A stretch of DNA of 10,652 nt. Source: Methanosarcinales archaeon. GTDB lineage: Archaea; Halobacteriota; Methanosarcinia; Methanosarcinales; Methanogasteraceae. The notes beneath the pieces were generated by a model. That model did not search any database. It worked only from the letters and a program-made list of their open reading frames with translations, and had not been told where the DNA came from. The position numbers and the translations under genes are program-made. The stretch lies in contig JAUVEF010000023.1 of NCBI GenBank assembly GCA_030594905.1, positions 1 to 10,652 on the forward strand, read 5' to 3'. This document shows, piece after piece, positions 4,472 through 10,652 of the stretch (position 1 is the stretch's first letter; every line of letters begins with the position of its first letter).

Positions 4472-7096
4472 ATGGAAAAACTAAAAGACATCAAGATAAA
4501 GACGAAACTAATGGCTATATGCCTTATACTCGTCACGATTCCTGTTTTAGTGCTTGGACTTGCAAGTTACAATGCCACAAAGAGCGGGATTAACGAACAA
4601 TCCAGTGTGCTCTTGCAGCAGGAGGTGCTGCTTGCAAAAGCGCAGGTCGAGAGCAATTACGACATGATCCAGCAGAAGCTCAGGAGCGATCTTCAAGTAG
4701 CCCGGTCGCACTATCAGGAGCATCTTGGGTATGCGGACCGGAGAACAAGTAGAGTCGCAGTGCACCCCGATGTGATAAGCTCATTCAGCGATCCGGGGAG
4801 CATGCATAACGTGCTTGCCGGAATTGCGCAAAAAGAGGGGTTTGATATTCTTACAGTAACTGACACCAGAGGAAAAGTGATCGCAAGGGCGAGCAGCACA
4901 AAGACTGGTGATACGTTCGTGCCCGGTCTGGTGCGTAAAGGGGTTGGCAGCGGTTTCGCAGCAACAGAGATCATAGGCAGCCAGTACATCGCAAATGAGG
5001 GGCTTTCGGGACAGGTTGGCGCAGGCAATGACGGCATGGTGCTGACCAGCGTCTATCCGATCGTGGTCGATGGCACGACCGCGGGGACTGTTGTCGGAGG
5101 CTACGTGCTCAATTACAACTATGAAATCGTTGATGCGGTGCAGTCGATTGTCGGTGGCACAGCAACGATCTTCCAGGACCACCTCCGGATATCAACAAAT
5201 GTCCTTAAGACCGACGGGAACCGAGCGGTTGGAACAACGATCTCAGGCACTGTGTATGATACGGTCGTGAAGGGCGGAAAGACATACTATGGCACGGCGT
5301 GGGTCGTGAATGCAGACTACCAGACAGCGTATGAGCCAATCAAAAACTCGGACGGAACGGCGATCGGTATCCTATATGTCGGAGTCAAGCAGGCAGAGTT
5401 TCAGGACGATATGATGAACAGCCTTGCAGAGGTTGTTATCGGAAAAACGGGTTATGTTTATATACTTGACACAGAGGGCAACTATGTCCTGTCAGGCGGC
5501 AGGACGCGTGACGGTGACAACATCTGGAACGCAAAGGACGCATCCGGAGCTTACTTCATCCAGGATATTTGCAACAAAGGGGCGGCACTGAACGGGGACG
5601 AGACTTTTGTGCAGGACTACCTGTGGCAGAATCCGGGCGAGAACAAGCCACGAATGAAGCTTGCAGGAATCGCATACTCGCCTGAGTTTGACTGGGTAAT
5701 CGGAGCCAGTTGCTATAACGAAGACTTTGCAGACCCGATAACGAAGGTCAGGAACGTAACGATCCTTGTATGCCTTATTGCAATCATTGCGGGAGTGATT
5801 ATTGCGTACTTCTTTGCAAACAGCATAACAAAGCCCCTTAACCGGATCATGACTGACGCTAGCAGGATCAGGGACGGGGACTTTGACTATGATTCGGGTG
5901 TTGACTCAAAAGACGAACTTGGGGCGCTTGCCAGTACGTTTGCGGGGATGAAGGCAGATCTAAGAGCGATTATCGCCGAGGGGGACCGTATTGCCGGAAA
6001 GGCGGCTGAAGGCGACCTGACTGTCAAACCGGAGATCCATGCAAAAGGCGAGTACGCCAAACTTGTGGATTCGGTAGACTCGCTGGTCGGTGTGCTCTCA
6101 GGCACGGTCACGAGTGCAAGGGGCGTTAGCGAGCGGGTGCTCGGTACGGCGCAGGCACTCTCAGCGGCAGCGCAAGAGATGGGTGGCGGCATGGAACAAC
6201 TCTCATCCGCATCGCAGCAGGTCGCCGATGGCTCGCAGAAACTCGCAGAACTTGCGCAGGCCACGGCACGGAATGTTGAAACTGCGGCAGCAGAGATCAT
6301 GCAGACCTCCACGAACGCCAACCGATCAGCAGAGAGGGGGCAGGAGGCTGTCGATGCGTCGAGTTATGTGCAGGATGCTGCAAAGAAGACGCTTGAAGGT
6401 CTGGCGCGTATCCAGGAAGGGATCGCAAAGACGTCAGAGACTGTTTCTGAGATGAACACCGCGATTGAGAAAGTCGGTGAGATGGGGGATGTCATCACCG
6501 ATGTTGCGGACCAGACTAATATGCTTGGACTCAATGCATCGATCGAAGCTGCAAGAGCAGGCGAAGCAGGCAGGGGCTTTGCGGTTGTGGCTGATGCCGT
6601 GAAGAACCTCGCAGAGAAAGTCAAGGCGGCAGCGGCTGAATCAGGTGTTGCGATCGAACGCATACAGAAGTCAGGAGAACATGCGATAACAGCGACTGGC
6701 ACGGCGGTGGATGAGGCGACCAAGGGTGATGAATTGCTACATGCCGCACTGGACGGAGTCGATGATGTGGCAGGGGCGATCAATGAGGTCAGTGGCATGG
6801 TGCAAGAGATCAATACTGGTGCCCAACATGCTGCCGAGGTCATGGAGCAGATCGTTGACGGCATGAACGAGGTCGCAAGTATATCCGAGGAGAGCGCATC
6901 CGCATCAGAGGAGAGTTCGGCTGCTGTTGAGGAACAGACGGCTGCTATCGAGGAGATGACTGCTGAGGCACAGGGACTTGCTGACGTGACACAGATGCTG
7001 ATGAATGAACTTGACAAGTTCACGGTGCGAGAGGTGGGAAGGGAGGCACAACCGGAATCCCCCAAACCTGCGTCAGCACCGACAGATCAGTTGTAA
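4472..7096 (+). CDS. Methyl-accepting chemotaxis protein with large double-Cache sensor region
   Basis: This is an 874-residue membrane chemoreceptor. The start follows GGGGGTT by four bases. Transmembrane helix 1 is at about 12-31. The extracellular part (about 35-425) contains a Cache_3/Cache_2-like module to about 310 and a second Cache module at 318-420 ([16 protein letters not shown] ... [10 protein letters not shown]). Helix 2 is at 428-449, HAMP at 450-502, and a second HAMP-like segment at 503-545 (AAEGDLTV). The signalling coiled coil (about 555-850) has the hairpin tip [18 protein letters not shown] at 681-698, close to the CheA/CheW contact consensus, with M and G replacing the usual L and A. 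Glu/Gln-rich stretches near 805-835 ([16 protein letters not shown]) are likely methylation sites. It lacks a CheR-tethering pentapeptide and ends in a short proline-rich tail. No che or archaellum genes are nearby, so it is an orphan receptor. The ligand is unknown. Confidence 0.95.
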   Translation: MEKLKDIKIKTKLMAICLILVTIPVLVLGLASYNATKSGINEQSSVLLQQEVLLAKAQVESNYDMIQQKLRSDLQVARSHYQEHLGYADRRTSRVAVHPDVISSFSDPGSMHNVLAGIAQKEGFDILTVTDTRGKVIARASSTKTGDTFVPGLVRKGVGSGFAATEIIGSQYIANEGLSGQVGAGNDGMVLTSVYPIVVDGTTAGTVVGGYVLNYNYEIVDAVQSIVGGTATIFQDHLRISTNVLKTDGNRAVGTTISGTVYDTVVKGGKTYYGTAWVVNADYQTAYEPIKNSDGTAIGILYVGVKQAEFQDDMMNSLAEVVIGKTGYVYILDTEGNYVLSGGRTRDGDNIWNAKDASGAYFIQDICNKGAALNGDETFVQDYLWQNPGENKPRMKLAGIAYSPEFDWVIGASCYNEDFADPITKVRNVTILVCLIAIIAGVIIAYFFANSITKPLNRIMTDASRIRDGDFDYDSGVDSKDELGALASTFAGMKADLRAIIAEGDRIAGKAAEGDLTVKPEIHAKGEYAKLVDSVDSLVGVLSGTVTSARGVSERVLGTAQALSAAAQEMGGGMEQLSSASQQVADGSQKLAELAQATARNVETAAAEIMQTSTNANRSAERGQEAVDASSYVQDAAKKTLEGLARIQEGIAKTSETVSEMNTAIEKVGEMGDVITDVADQTNMLGLNASIEAARAGEAGRGFAVVADAVKNLAEKVKAAAAESGVAIERIQKSGEHAITATGTAVDEATKGDELLHAALDGVDDVAGAINEVSGMVQEINTGAQHAAEVMEQIVDGMNEVASISEESASASEESSAAVEEQTAAIEEMTAEAQGLADVTQMLMNELDKFTVREVGREAQPESPKPASAPTDQL

Positions 7097-7105
7097 GTTT
7101 AGAAG

Positions 7106-7146
7106 CCACGGATCCGGAAGCGTGTATCCGTGGTCTCCGGTTTTTT
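7106..7146 (+). terminator. Hairpin and T-tract terminator of the chemoreceptor gene
   Basis: Ten bases after the chemoreceptor stop, CCACGGAT (7106-7113) and ATCCGTGG (7126-7133) form a perfect eight-base-pair stem, followed after a short gap by TTTTTT (7141-7146). Archaeal RNA polymerase stops mainly at T-runs, so this is a convincing end for the plus-strand transcript. The opposite strand lacks a T-run here, so it need not stop the convergent DUF89 transcript. Confidence 0.65.
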
Positions 7147-7172
7147 CGCTCAGCTAAACACATACGTCAATT

Positions 7173-8036
7173 TCACTTCACATCACTCTTGTGTTTCAGC
7201 ACCGCGCCCCTGAGCTCGACATCAAGATCGGCTGCGATCACAGGGCATTTCGCAAGCAGCATGAAGAAAATGTTACCATCCTCTTCACTTAGCGATTCAT
7301 AGTTTCCCTGTCCCTTGCTGATGATCATGTCCGCCGATCGATACGTGGCAACGAACTCAGGATCGCATCGCTCAAGGATCGTGCCCGGCGTATCCGCGGT
7401 CGTGACGATCTCTGCAAGCGAGTCGATCCCACAGAAGATCGCATCATCCGTCGTCGCATCGTTGATGATCGGACTCCTTTTGACTGCATATATAATATTA
7501 GCACGATCGTTGATCTCTTCAATTAGTAGCCGATCAAAAACCACTTCCCCCGCATTGTCTGCAAGATAAAGAATGTTATCTGATTTTTCGAGCGATTCTA
7601 CAAACTCGGGATAGTCATTTATTGCAAATTCACGAGTCAAGGTATCTTTTATCGTCGTTCTGATGTTGAACTGGATATCTGCCCCAAAGTCGATGATATT
7701 TCCGGCGATCGCAAGTTTTATCGCGGTAAAAAGCCGGTCTTCCGATTCATTTATGATTCCCTTGAGGCACGGATACATTTCCATTGCAATGGCGTTGTAT
7801 TCTGCTTTAAGCGACCTGTACGGATCATCGCAGCCAGTAATATCGTGTACTATAGAGTACACGGCGTGCGCAATGGATGGTGGGCTTTTGTTAAGTGGCA
7901 TGTCCTGTAATACCGTCATCACGGATTTCAGCACCTTTTCCTGTACTACCGGGTCGTCAGTCACCACCCCTGTGGCGTTGAGCGACTGTTTCAGAAGGCA
8001 GGGGATACATTCGAGTTTTGATTTCATGACAGTCAT
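7173..8036 (-). CDS. DUF89/ARMT1-like metal-dependent damage-control phosphatase
   Basis: This 287-residue soluble protein belongs to the DUF89 family, archaeal branch. Family members that have been studied are Mn/Co/Ni-dependent phosphatases thought to clear harmful or misdirected phosphometabolites; the substrate of this one is not evident. Visible marks are the N-terminal C10-x-x-C13 pair (LECIPCLLKQ), GNIIDFG at 112-118, the metal-site motif LADNAGEVVFDRLL with D160-N161, the KRSPIINDAT segment (186-195) and the anion-binding SKGQGNYESL (240-249). The length is typical. The ATG at 8036 overlaps the stop codon of the DUF447 gene as ATGA, indicating translational coupling. M4 (8027) is an alternative start. 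It is the last gene of the minus-strand string. Confidence 0.88.
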   Translation of the reverse strand: MTVMKSKLECIPCLLKQSLNATGVVTDDPVVQEKVLKSVMTVLQDMPLNKSPPSIAHAVYSIVHDITGCDDPYRSLKAEYNAIAMEMYPCLKGIINESEDRLFTAIKLAIAGNIIDFGADIQFNIRTTIKDTLTREFAINDYPEFVESLEKSDNILYLADNAGEVVFDRLLIEEINDRANIIYAVKRSPIINDATTDDAIFCGIDSLAEIVTTADTPGTILERCDPEFVATYRSADMIISKGQGNYESLSEEDGNIFFMLLAKCPVIAADLDVELRGAVLKHKSDVK

Positions 8037-8641
8037 TCCATGATCGTTTTAAGTTTTAAGATCGCATCTTTCTCACGAGTTCCACCACATACCTGGACAA
8101 TTTGCTCATAATGCCGGATCAAGTCAAGATATTTTGGATCCCGCTTCAATTGATACCGCGTGGCGTGTATGATCGATTCGATGACTGCATTAAAACCCCG
8201 GTTCACGCTCACCATTGGTTTATTGCAGACTACCCCTTTTACAGGGGTCAATTCAAACAAATTCCCCTTTGACTGCTCGCACGAAAACAGCAGCCACGCA
8301 TCAGCGTGTTTCAGGGCAGGACACCCCCCATTATCAGGATGTTTGAACATACTCGGATCAAGATCCCTGAATGTGGACTCTACATACATAACCGGATCGT
8401 GGATAATGTTTGTAATAATTTCACCCGTTTCAATAACGTTTTGCCGCGTGTGCGATCCGGGAAAGAGTCGCACACAGATTCGGTCGCCGCCGCTGCCACG
8501 ACTGCCGCGTGTGCGATTGTTTCTGATGATGCCGATGGGTGCTGCATTCGGAACGCCTGATTCCGATCTCGTCGTTGCGATCACTTCAGTGATTCCGTCG
8601 AGGATTCCGAAGTCGCCCGGGTCTATGCGAGTCACGTTCAA
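8033..8641 (-). CDS. DUF447 family protein (flavin-binding split-barrel fold)
   Basis: This 202-residue soluble protein is recognisable as DUF447 by GILDGITEVIATT, PNAAPIGIIR, GSHTRQNV and FNAVIESIIHATR. Known structures of archaeal relatives show a flavin-reductase-like split barrel that can hold FMN. No reaction is established, although the family's restriction to methanogens and relatives suggests a role in their special cofactor metabolism (inference). The start is uncertain: there is no ATG. TTG at 8641 gives the form listed and GTG at 8635 is equally possible. No clear ribosome binding site is present, so reinitiation from the sensor gene 35 bases upstream is likely. Residues 41-54 (NNRTRGSRGSGGDR) look like a low-complexity insertion before the barrel strand and correspond to a short DNA duplication (8442-8517). 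It overlaps the DUF89 gene by four bases. Confidence 0.85.
   Translation of the reverse strand: MNVTRIDPGDFGILDGITEVIATTRSESGVPNAAPIGIIRNNRTRGSRGSGGDRICVRLFPGSHTRQNVIETGEIITNIIHDPVMYVESTFRDLDPSMFKHPDNGGCPALKHADAWLLFSCEQSKGNLFELTPVKGVVCNKPMVSVNRGFNAVIESIIHATRYQLKRDPKYLDLIRHYEQIVQVCGGTREKDAILKLKTIME
8442..8517. repeat. 15-bp direct repeat inside the DUF447 gene
   Basis: TGCCGCGTGTGCGAT occurs at 8442-8456 and again at 8503-8517. The two copies are read in different frames (SHTRQ and NRTRG), so the identity is not due to protein constraint. An inverted GTCGCACAC at 8467-8475 matches the core of both. The repeats flank an Arg/Gly/Ser-rich codon run, suggesting that a local slippage or duplication created a small insertion. 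Confidence 0.5.
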
Positions 8642-8676
8642 CAGTTGGTTCTCTACACTCTTAAAATGCGCCTTTA

Positions 8677-10290
8677 TTAATTCAGTCCCTCTGCGGCGTC
8701 AACCACGTCTCCCCCTGCAATCTTCTGCGCATACCTCAAGCCATCTTGCAATGTCCGCCTTGTCAAGAGTTCTGAAGTGTCCACGCCAAGATCAACGAGC
8801 GTATGTGCCGACTCGGGACGCACCCCGGTTACTATGCATGTTGCGCCGAGCAGTCGCACGGCTCTGACAATCCGGATCAGTTGACCGGTCACATAAGTAT
8901 CGATCTCGTGAACGCCTGTTACATCCAGTATCACGACATCGGACTGCGTCTCTGTGATCTTTGAAAGAAGCGTCTCCATGATCGTTGCGATCCTGTGCTC
9001 ATCGATCATCCCGATCAGTGGCAGCGCAAGGATTCTGTCCTCGAGCTGAACAACCGGTGCAGACAAGCCCTCCTGCGATATTTGCAGCTTATCGACGAGT
9101 TCTTTTAAGTATACCTCCGATTCAGTGATTTTTCTGGTCCGCTCCTCGACCTGATCCTCCAGACTTGCGTTTTGCTCCACCAGTTCCATCTTCGATCTCT
9201 TGAGTTCATTAGTCATCCGGTCTATGGATCGTGAGAGGTCCCCAATCTCATCATCAGCGTGCGTTCCGACTTTGTAATCGAGATCTCCCTTCTCGATCTT
9301 CTCAGCACCTCGGGATAGCCTGAGAATTGGTTCTGTCAGTGTTCTGGAGATTACAATGGAACATGCTGCCCCCCCGACAGTGAGAACCGCGAGAATTATA
9401 AGCATCGTACGCGCAAGCCCGGCAATCGGAGCAAACGCCTCTTCCTCGCTCATCTCCGTGATTACTGTCCAGCCCATCCCATCTATGTTTGTATGCGTCC
9501 TGATAACATCGGTTCCAAGATAGTTCTTGCATGTGATGAGTTCATGCCCGTATTCGCCCTCTCCTATATATTTGAGGTTTTCAGGCTCATCCCCGAGATG
9601 CCCTGTTGCGACCTTCTGTTCCAGGAATGTGTCATCCGTAAACCGCGAGGGCGTTATCATGTACCCGTCCATGTTTACGAGGTATACCTCCCCGGTCTTG
9701 CCAAGACCTATCCGGTCCGTTGTGATTGCGTCCAGATCGTCCATCAGCACACTTGTGTATATAACACCCACCATCTCACCGTTCTTGATTATGGGTGTGG
9801 AAAATGGCATAGCCGATTTTCCGGTATTTTTGCATGCACGAATATCGCTTAAATAAGTCCGTTTGCTACCTTTCAGGAAACCATCATCCAAACTCATGTC
9901 GATCCCGACAACTGCCTCGTCAGTCGAGGTGACAACAGCCCCGTTCCTGTCAAGAAGCGAGATTGTGCAGGTTAAATCGTCGGTTGCTGCCAGCGTATGC
10001 AGTATTGCAGTCACTTTTTCATACTGCGCAGCATAGCAATCATCATCTACATCCATTGTCAGGAGATCTCCGATTATGGCACCGCTTGCCACCATTTCAA
10101 CCTTCAGTTTGTTCATATCCAGAAACGTCTCGATATTATTTGCTCGTGACTGCACAGTCAGAACCAGTTGATTGCAGATCTCCTCTTCCAAAATATCCCT
10201 TGAGACGACATTGCTTGCTATGATGCCCGCCGTGCCTATAACCAGGATGGCAACAACCAGCACGACAAGAACCCTGGTCTGAATCTTCAT
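8677..10290 (-). CDS. Membrane sensor: dCache, HAMP, coiled coil and RsbR-like STAS domain
   Basis: This 537-residue protein has transmembrane helix 1 at about 7-29, an extracytoplasmic double-Cache region (about 35-285, with GLGKTGEVYLVNMDGYM in the membrane-proximal half and IDGMGWTVITEM closing it), transmembrane helix 2 at 295-314, HAMP at 315-367, a coiled coil at about 363-408, and a STAS domain at 410-521. The STAS segment (VILDVTGVHEIDTYVTGQL ... LLGATCIVTGVRPESA) closely resembles stressosome RsbR-type domains, and T458 in DVTGV occupies the position phosphorylated in that group. There is no kinase, so output would be by STAS partner binding or partner switching (inference). The ATG at 10290 follows a GGGGGGT run by about eight bases and overlaps the stop of the upstream fragment as ATGA. 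DUF447 and DUF89 genes follow on the same strand, so it may control or be expressed with them. Confidence 0.92.
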   Translation of the reverse strand: MKIQTRVLVVLVVAILVIGTAGIIASNVVSRDILEEEICNQLVLTVQSRANNIETFLDMNKLKVEMVASGAIIGDLLTMDVDDDCYAAQYEKVTAILHTLAATDDLTCTISLLDRNGAVVTSTDEAVVGIDMSLDDGFLKGSKRTYLSDIRACKNTGKSAMPFSTPIIKNGEMVGVIYTSVLMDDLDAITTDRIGLGKTGEVYLVNMDGYMITPSRFTDDTFLEQKVATGHLGDEPENLKYIGEGEYGHELITCKNYLGTDVIRTHTNIDGMGWTVITEMSEEEAFAPIAGLARTMLIILAVLTVGGAACSIVISRTLTEPILRLSRGAEKIEKGDLDYKVGTHADDEIGDLSRSIDRMTNELKRSKMELVEQNASLEDQVEERTRKITESEVYLKELVDKLQISQEGLSAPVVQLEDRILALPLIGMIDEHRIATIMETLLSKITETQSDVVILDVTGVHEIDTYVTGQLIRIVRAVRLLGATCIVTGVRPESAHTLVDLGVDTSELLTRRTLQDGLRYAQKIAGGDVVDAAEGLN

Positions 10291-10652
10291 CTGTGCAAAC
10301 CCCCCGTACCCCGGCTGCCTTCACTAACGCTAACCCTCAACATCGCATAAGCGATCCCTGTGCGGATGCACTCTGCACCGAGAAGCTGTGCCGCGGCAAC
10401 CGTTTTAAGCAGGCGGTTTGCAACGGCGCTGTCGATTGACCGGACGGCGGTGAGATTAATTATCATGACTTTTGACTTCGTGTCAGTGAGAATGCCCATG
10501 ATCGGAATTGTAAGCACGCCGCCATGAGCCGTCTCAAAGATTGCCCGGAACCGCCCCTTACTCCCCCGAAGCGATTCTTCCGCGGCTTTTCGCCTTGTGA
10601 TGTCAGAGAACATCTCAAGAAGCATCTCTTCACCGTCCACCACGATTGTTGT
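10287..10652 (-). CDS. PAS/PAC-STAS signalling protein, partial, with internal deletions (probably decaying)
   Basis: The frame is open from the right edge to a TGA at 10287, so the 5' end is missing. It begins with the end of a PAS domain (EEMLLEMFSDITRRKAAE), followed by the start of another PAS domain (RFRAIFETAHGG). This jumps at about 10520 directly into the first strand of a STAS domain (VLTIPIMGI), and then at about 10490 from that strand to TDTKSKVMIINLTAV, skipping the roughly 25 residues expected in RsbR-like proteins. DSAVANRLLKTVAAAQ and LLGAECIRTGI follow normally, then an unrelated tail (AYAMLRVSVSEGSRG). Both junctions keep frame. The N of INLT replaces the usual Asp. The stop overlaps the next sensor's start as ATGA, so translation of this remnant may still feed the downstream genes. 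Confidence 0.7.
   Translation of the reverse strand, partial: TTIVVDGEEMLLEMFSDITRRKAAEESLRGSKGRFRAIFETAHGGVLTIPIMGILTDTKSKVMIINLTAVRSIDSAVANRLLKTVAAAQLLGAECIRTGIAYAMLRVSVSEGSRGTGGLHR

Noticed and set aside
5887..7065. Long minus-strand open frames (144 and 233 codons) opposite the chemoreceptor
   Set aside because: They are Ser/Ala-rich shadows of the Ala/Glu-rich coiled-coil coding strand, with no independent start signals.
8160..8867. 235-codon plus-strand open frame opposite DUF447 and the STAS end
   Set aside because: It spans two well-supported minus-strand genes and their junction and resembles no protein family.
9493..9852. 119-codon plus-strand open frame opposite the Cache domain
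   Set aside because: It is antisense to a clearly coding dCache region and has no ribosome binding site or recognisable motif.
1..10652. CRISPR arrays, transposases or attachment sites
   Set aside because: No regularly spaced repeats, no transposase or integrase coding, and no terminal inverted repeats were seen. The left-hand decay is explained by paralogue recombination rather than by a visible element.

Overview
The window looks archaeal and most likely euryarchaeal: a methanogen or methanotroph relative of the Methanomicrobia, ANME-1 or Syntropharchaeia sort. The signs are an archaeosine-type tRNA-guanine transglycosylase (tgtA), an archaeal type A RNase P RNA, the DUF447 family (almost confined to euryarchaea), a DUF89 phosphatase of the archaeal branch, and PAS proteins ending in the 'RELKMVELKKKIN' tail common in archaeal sensory proteins. 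The species call is inference from family content only.

Left part (1-2253, all minus strand): a partly decayed cluster of signal-transduction genes. From upstream to downstream on the minus strand it holds a frameshifted receiver-domain remnant (2253-2008), an apparently intact REC-PAS-PAS protein (2042-612), a short chimeric fragment that starts like a membrane sensor and ends like a histidine-kinase ATPase tail (567-279), a scrap of another PAS protein's C-terminus (298-230), and the start of a membrane sensor that runs off the left edge (170-1). The two sensor starts are about 82% identical over 170 ungapped bases, so part of this region arose by segmental duplication followed by deletion.

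Middle (2306-4223, minus strand): rnpB, which has no protein-coding content and is recognisable from the RNase P conserved blocks, lies directly downstream of tgtA. Two tRNA-maturation genes are therefore adjacent. A 250-bp divergent intergenic region with two inverted repeats separates tgtA from a plus-strand chemoreceptor gene (4472-7096) that ends in a clear hairpin/T-tract terminator. No other chemotaxis genes are present.

Right part (7173-10652, minus strand): a compact gene string. A deletion-bearing PAS-STAS fragment enters from the right edge and overlaps by ATGA the start of a dCache-HAMP-coiled coil-STAS membrane sensor. This is followed by a DUF447 flavin-fold protein and, with another ATGA overlap, a DUF89/ARMT1-like metal-dependent phosphatase. 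The arrangement suggests that a membrane stress sensor and two poorly understood metabolic or repair enzymes are co-transcribed. I see no CRISPR array, no transposase and no tRNA gene. The strongest candidates for follow-up are the unannotated RNase P RNA, the gene-remnant graveyard at the left, and the STAS-sensor/DUF447/DUF89 operon.
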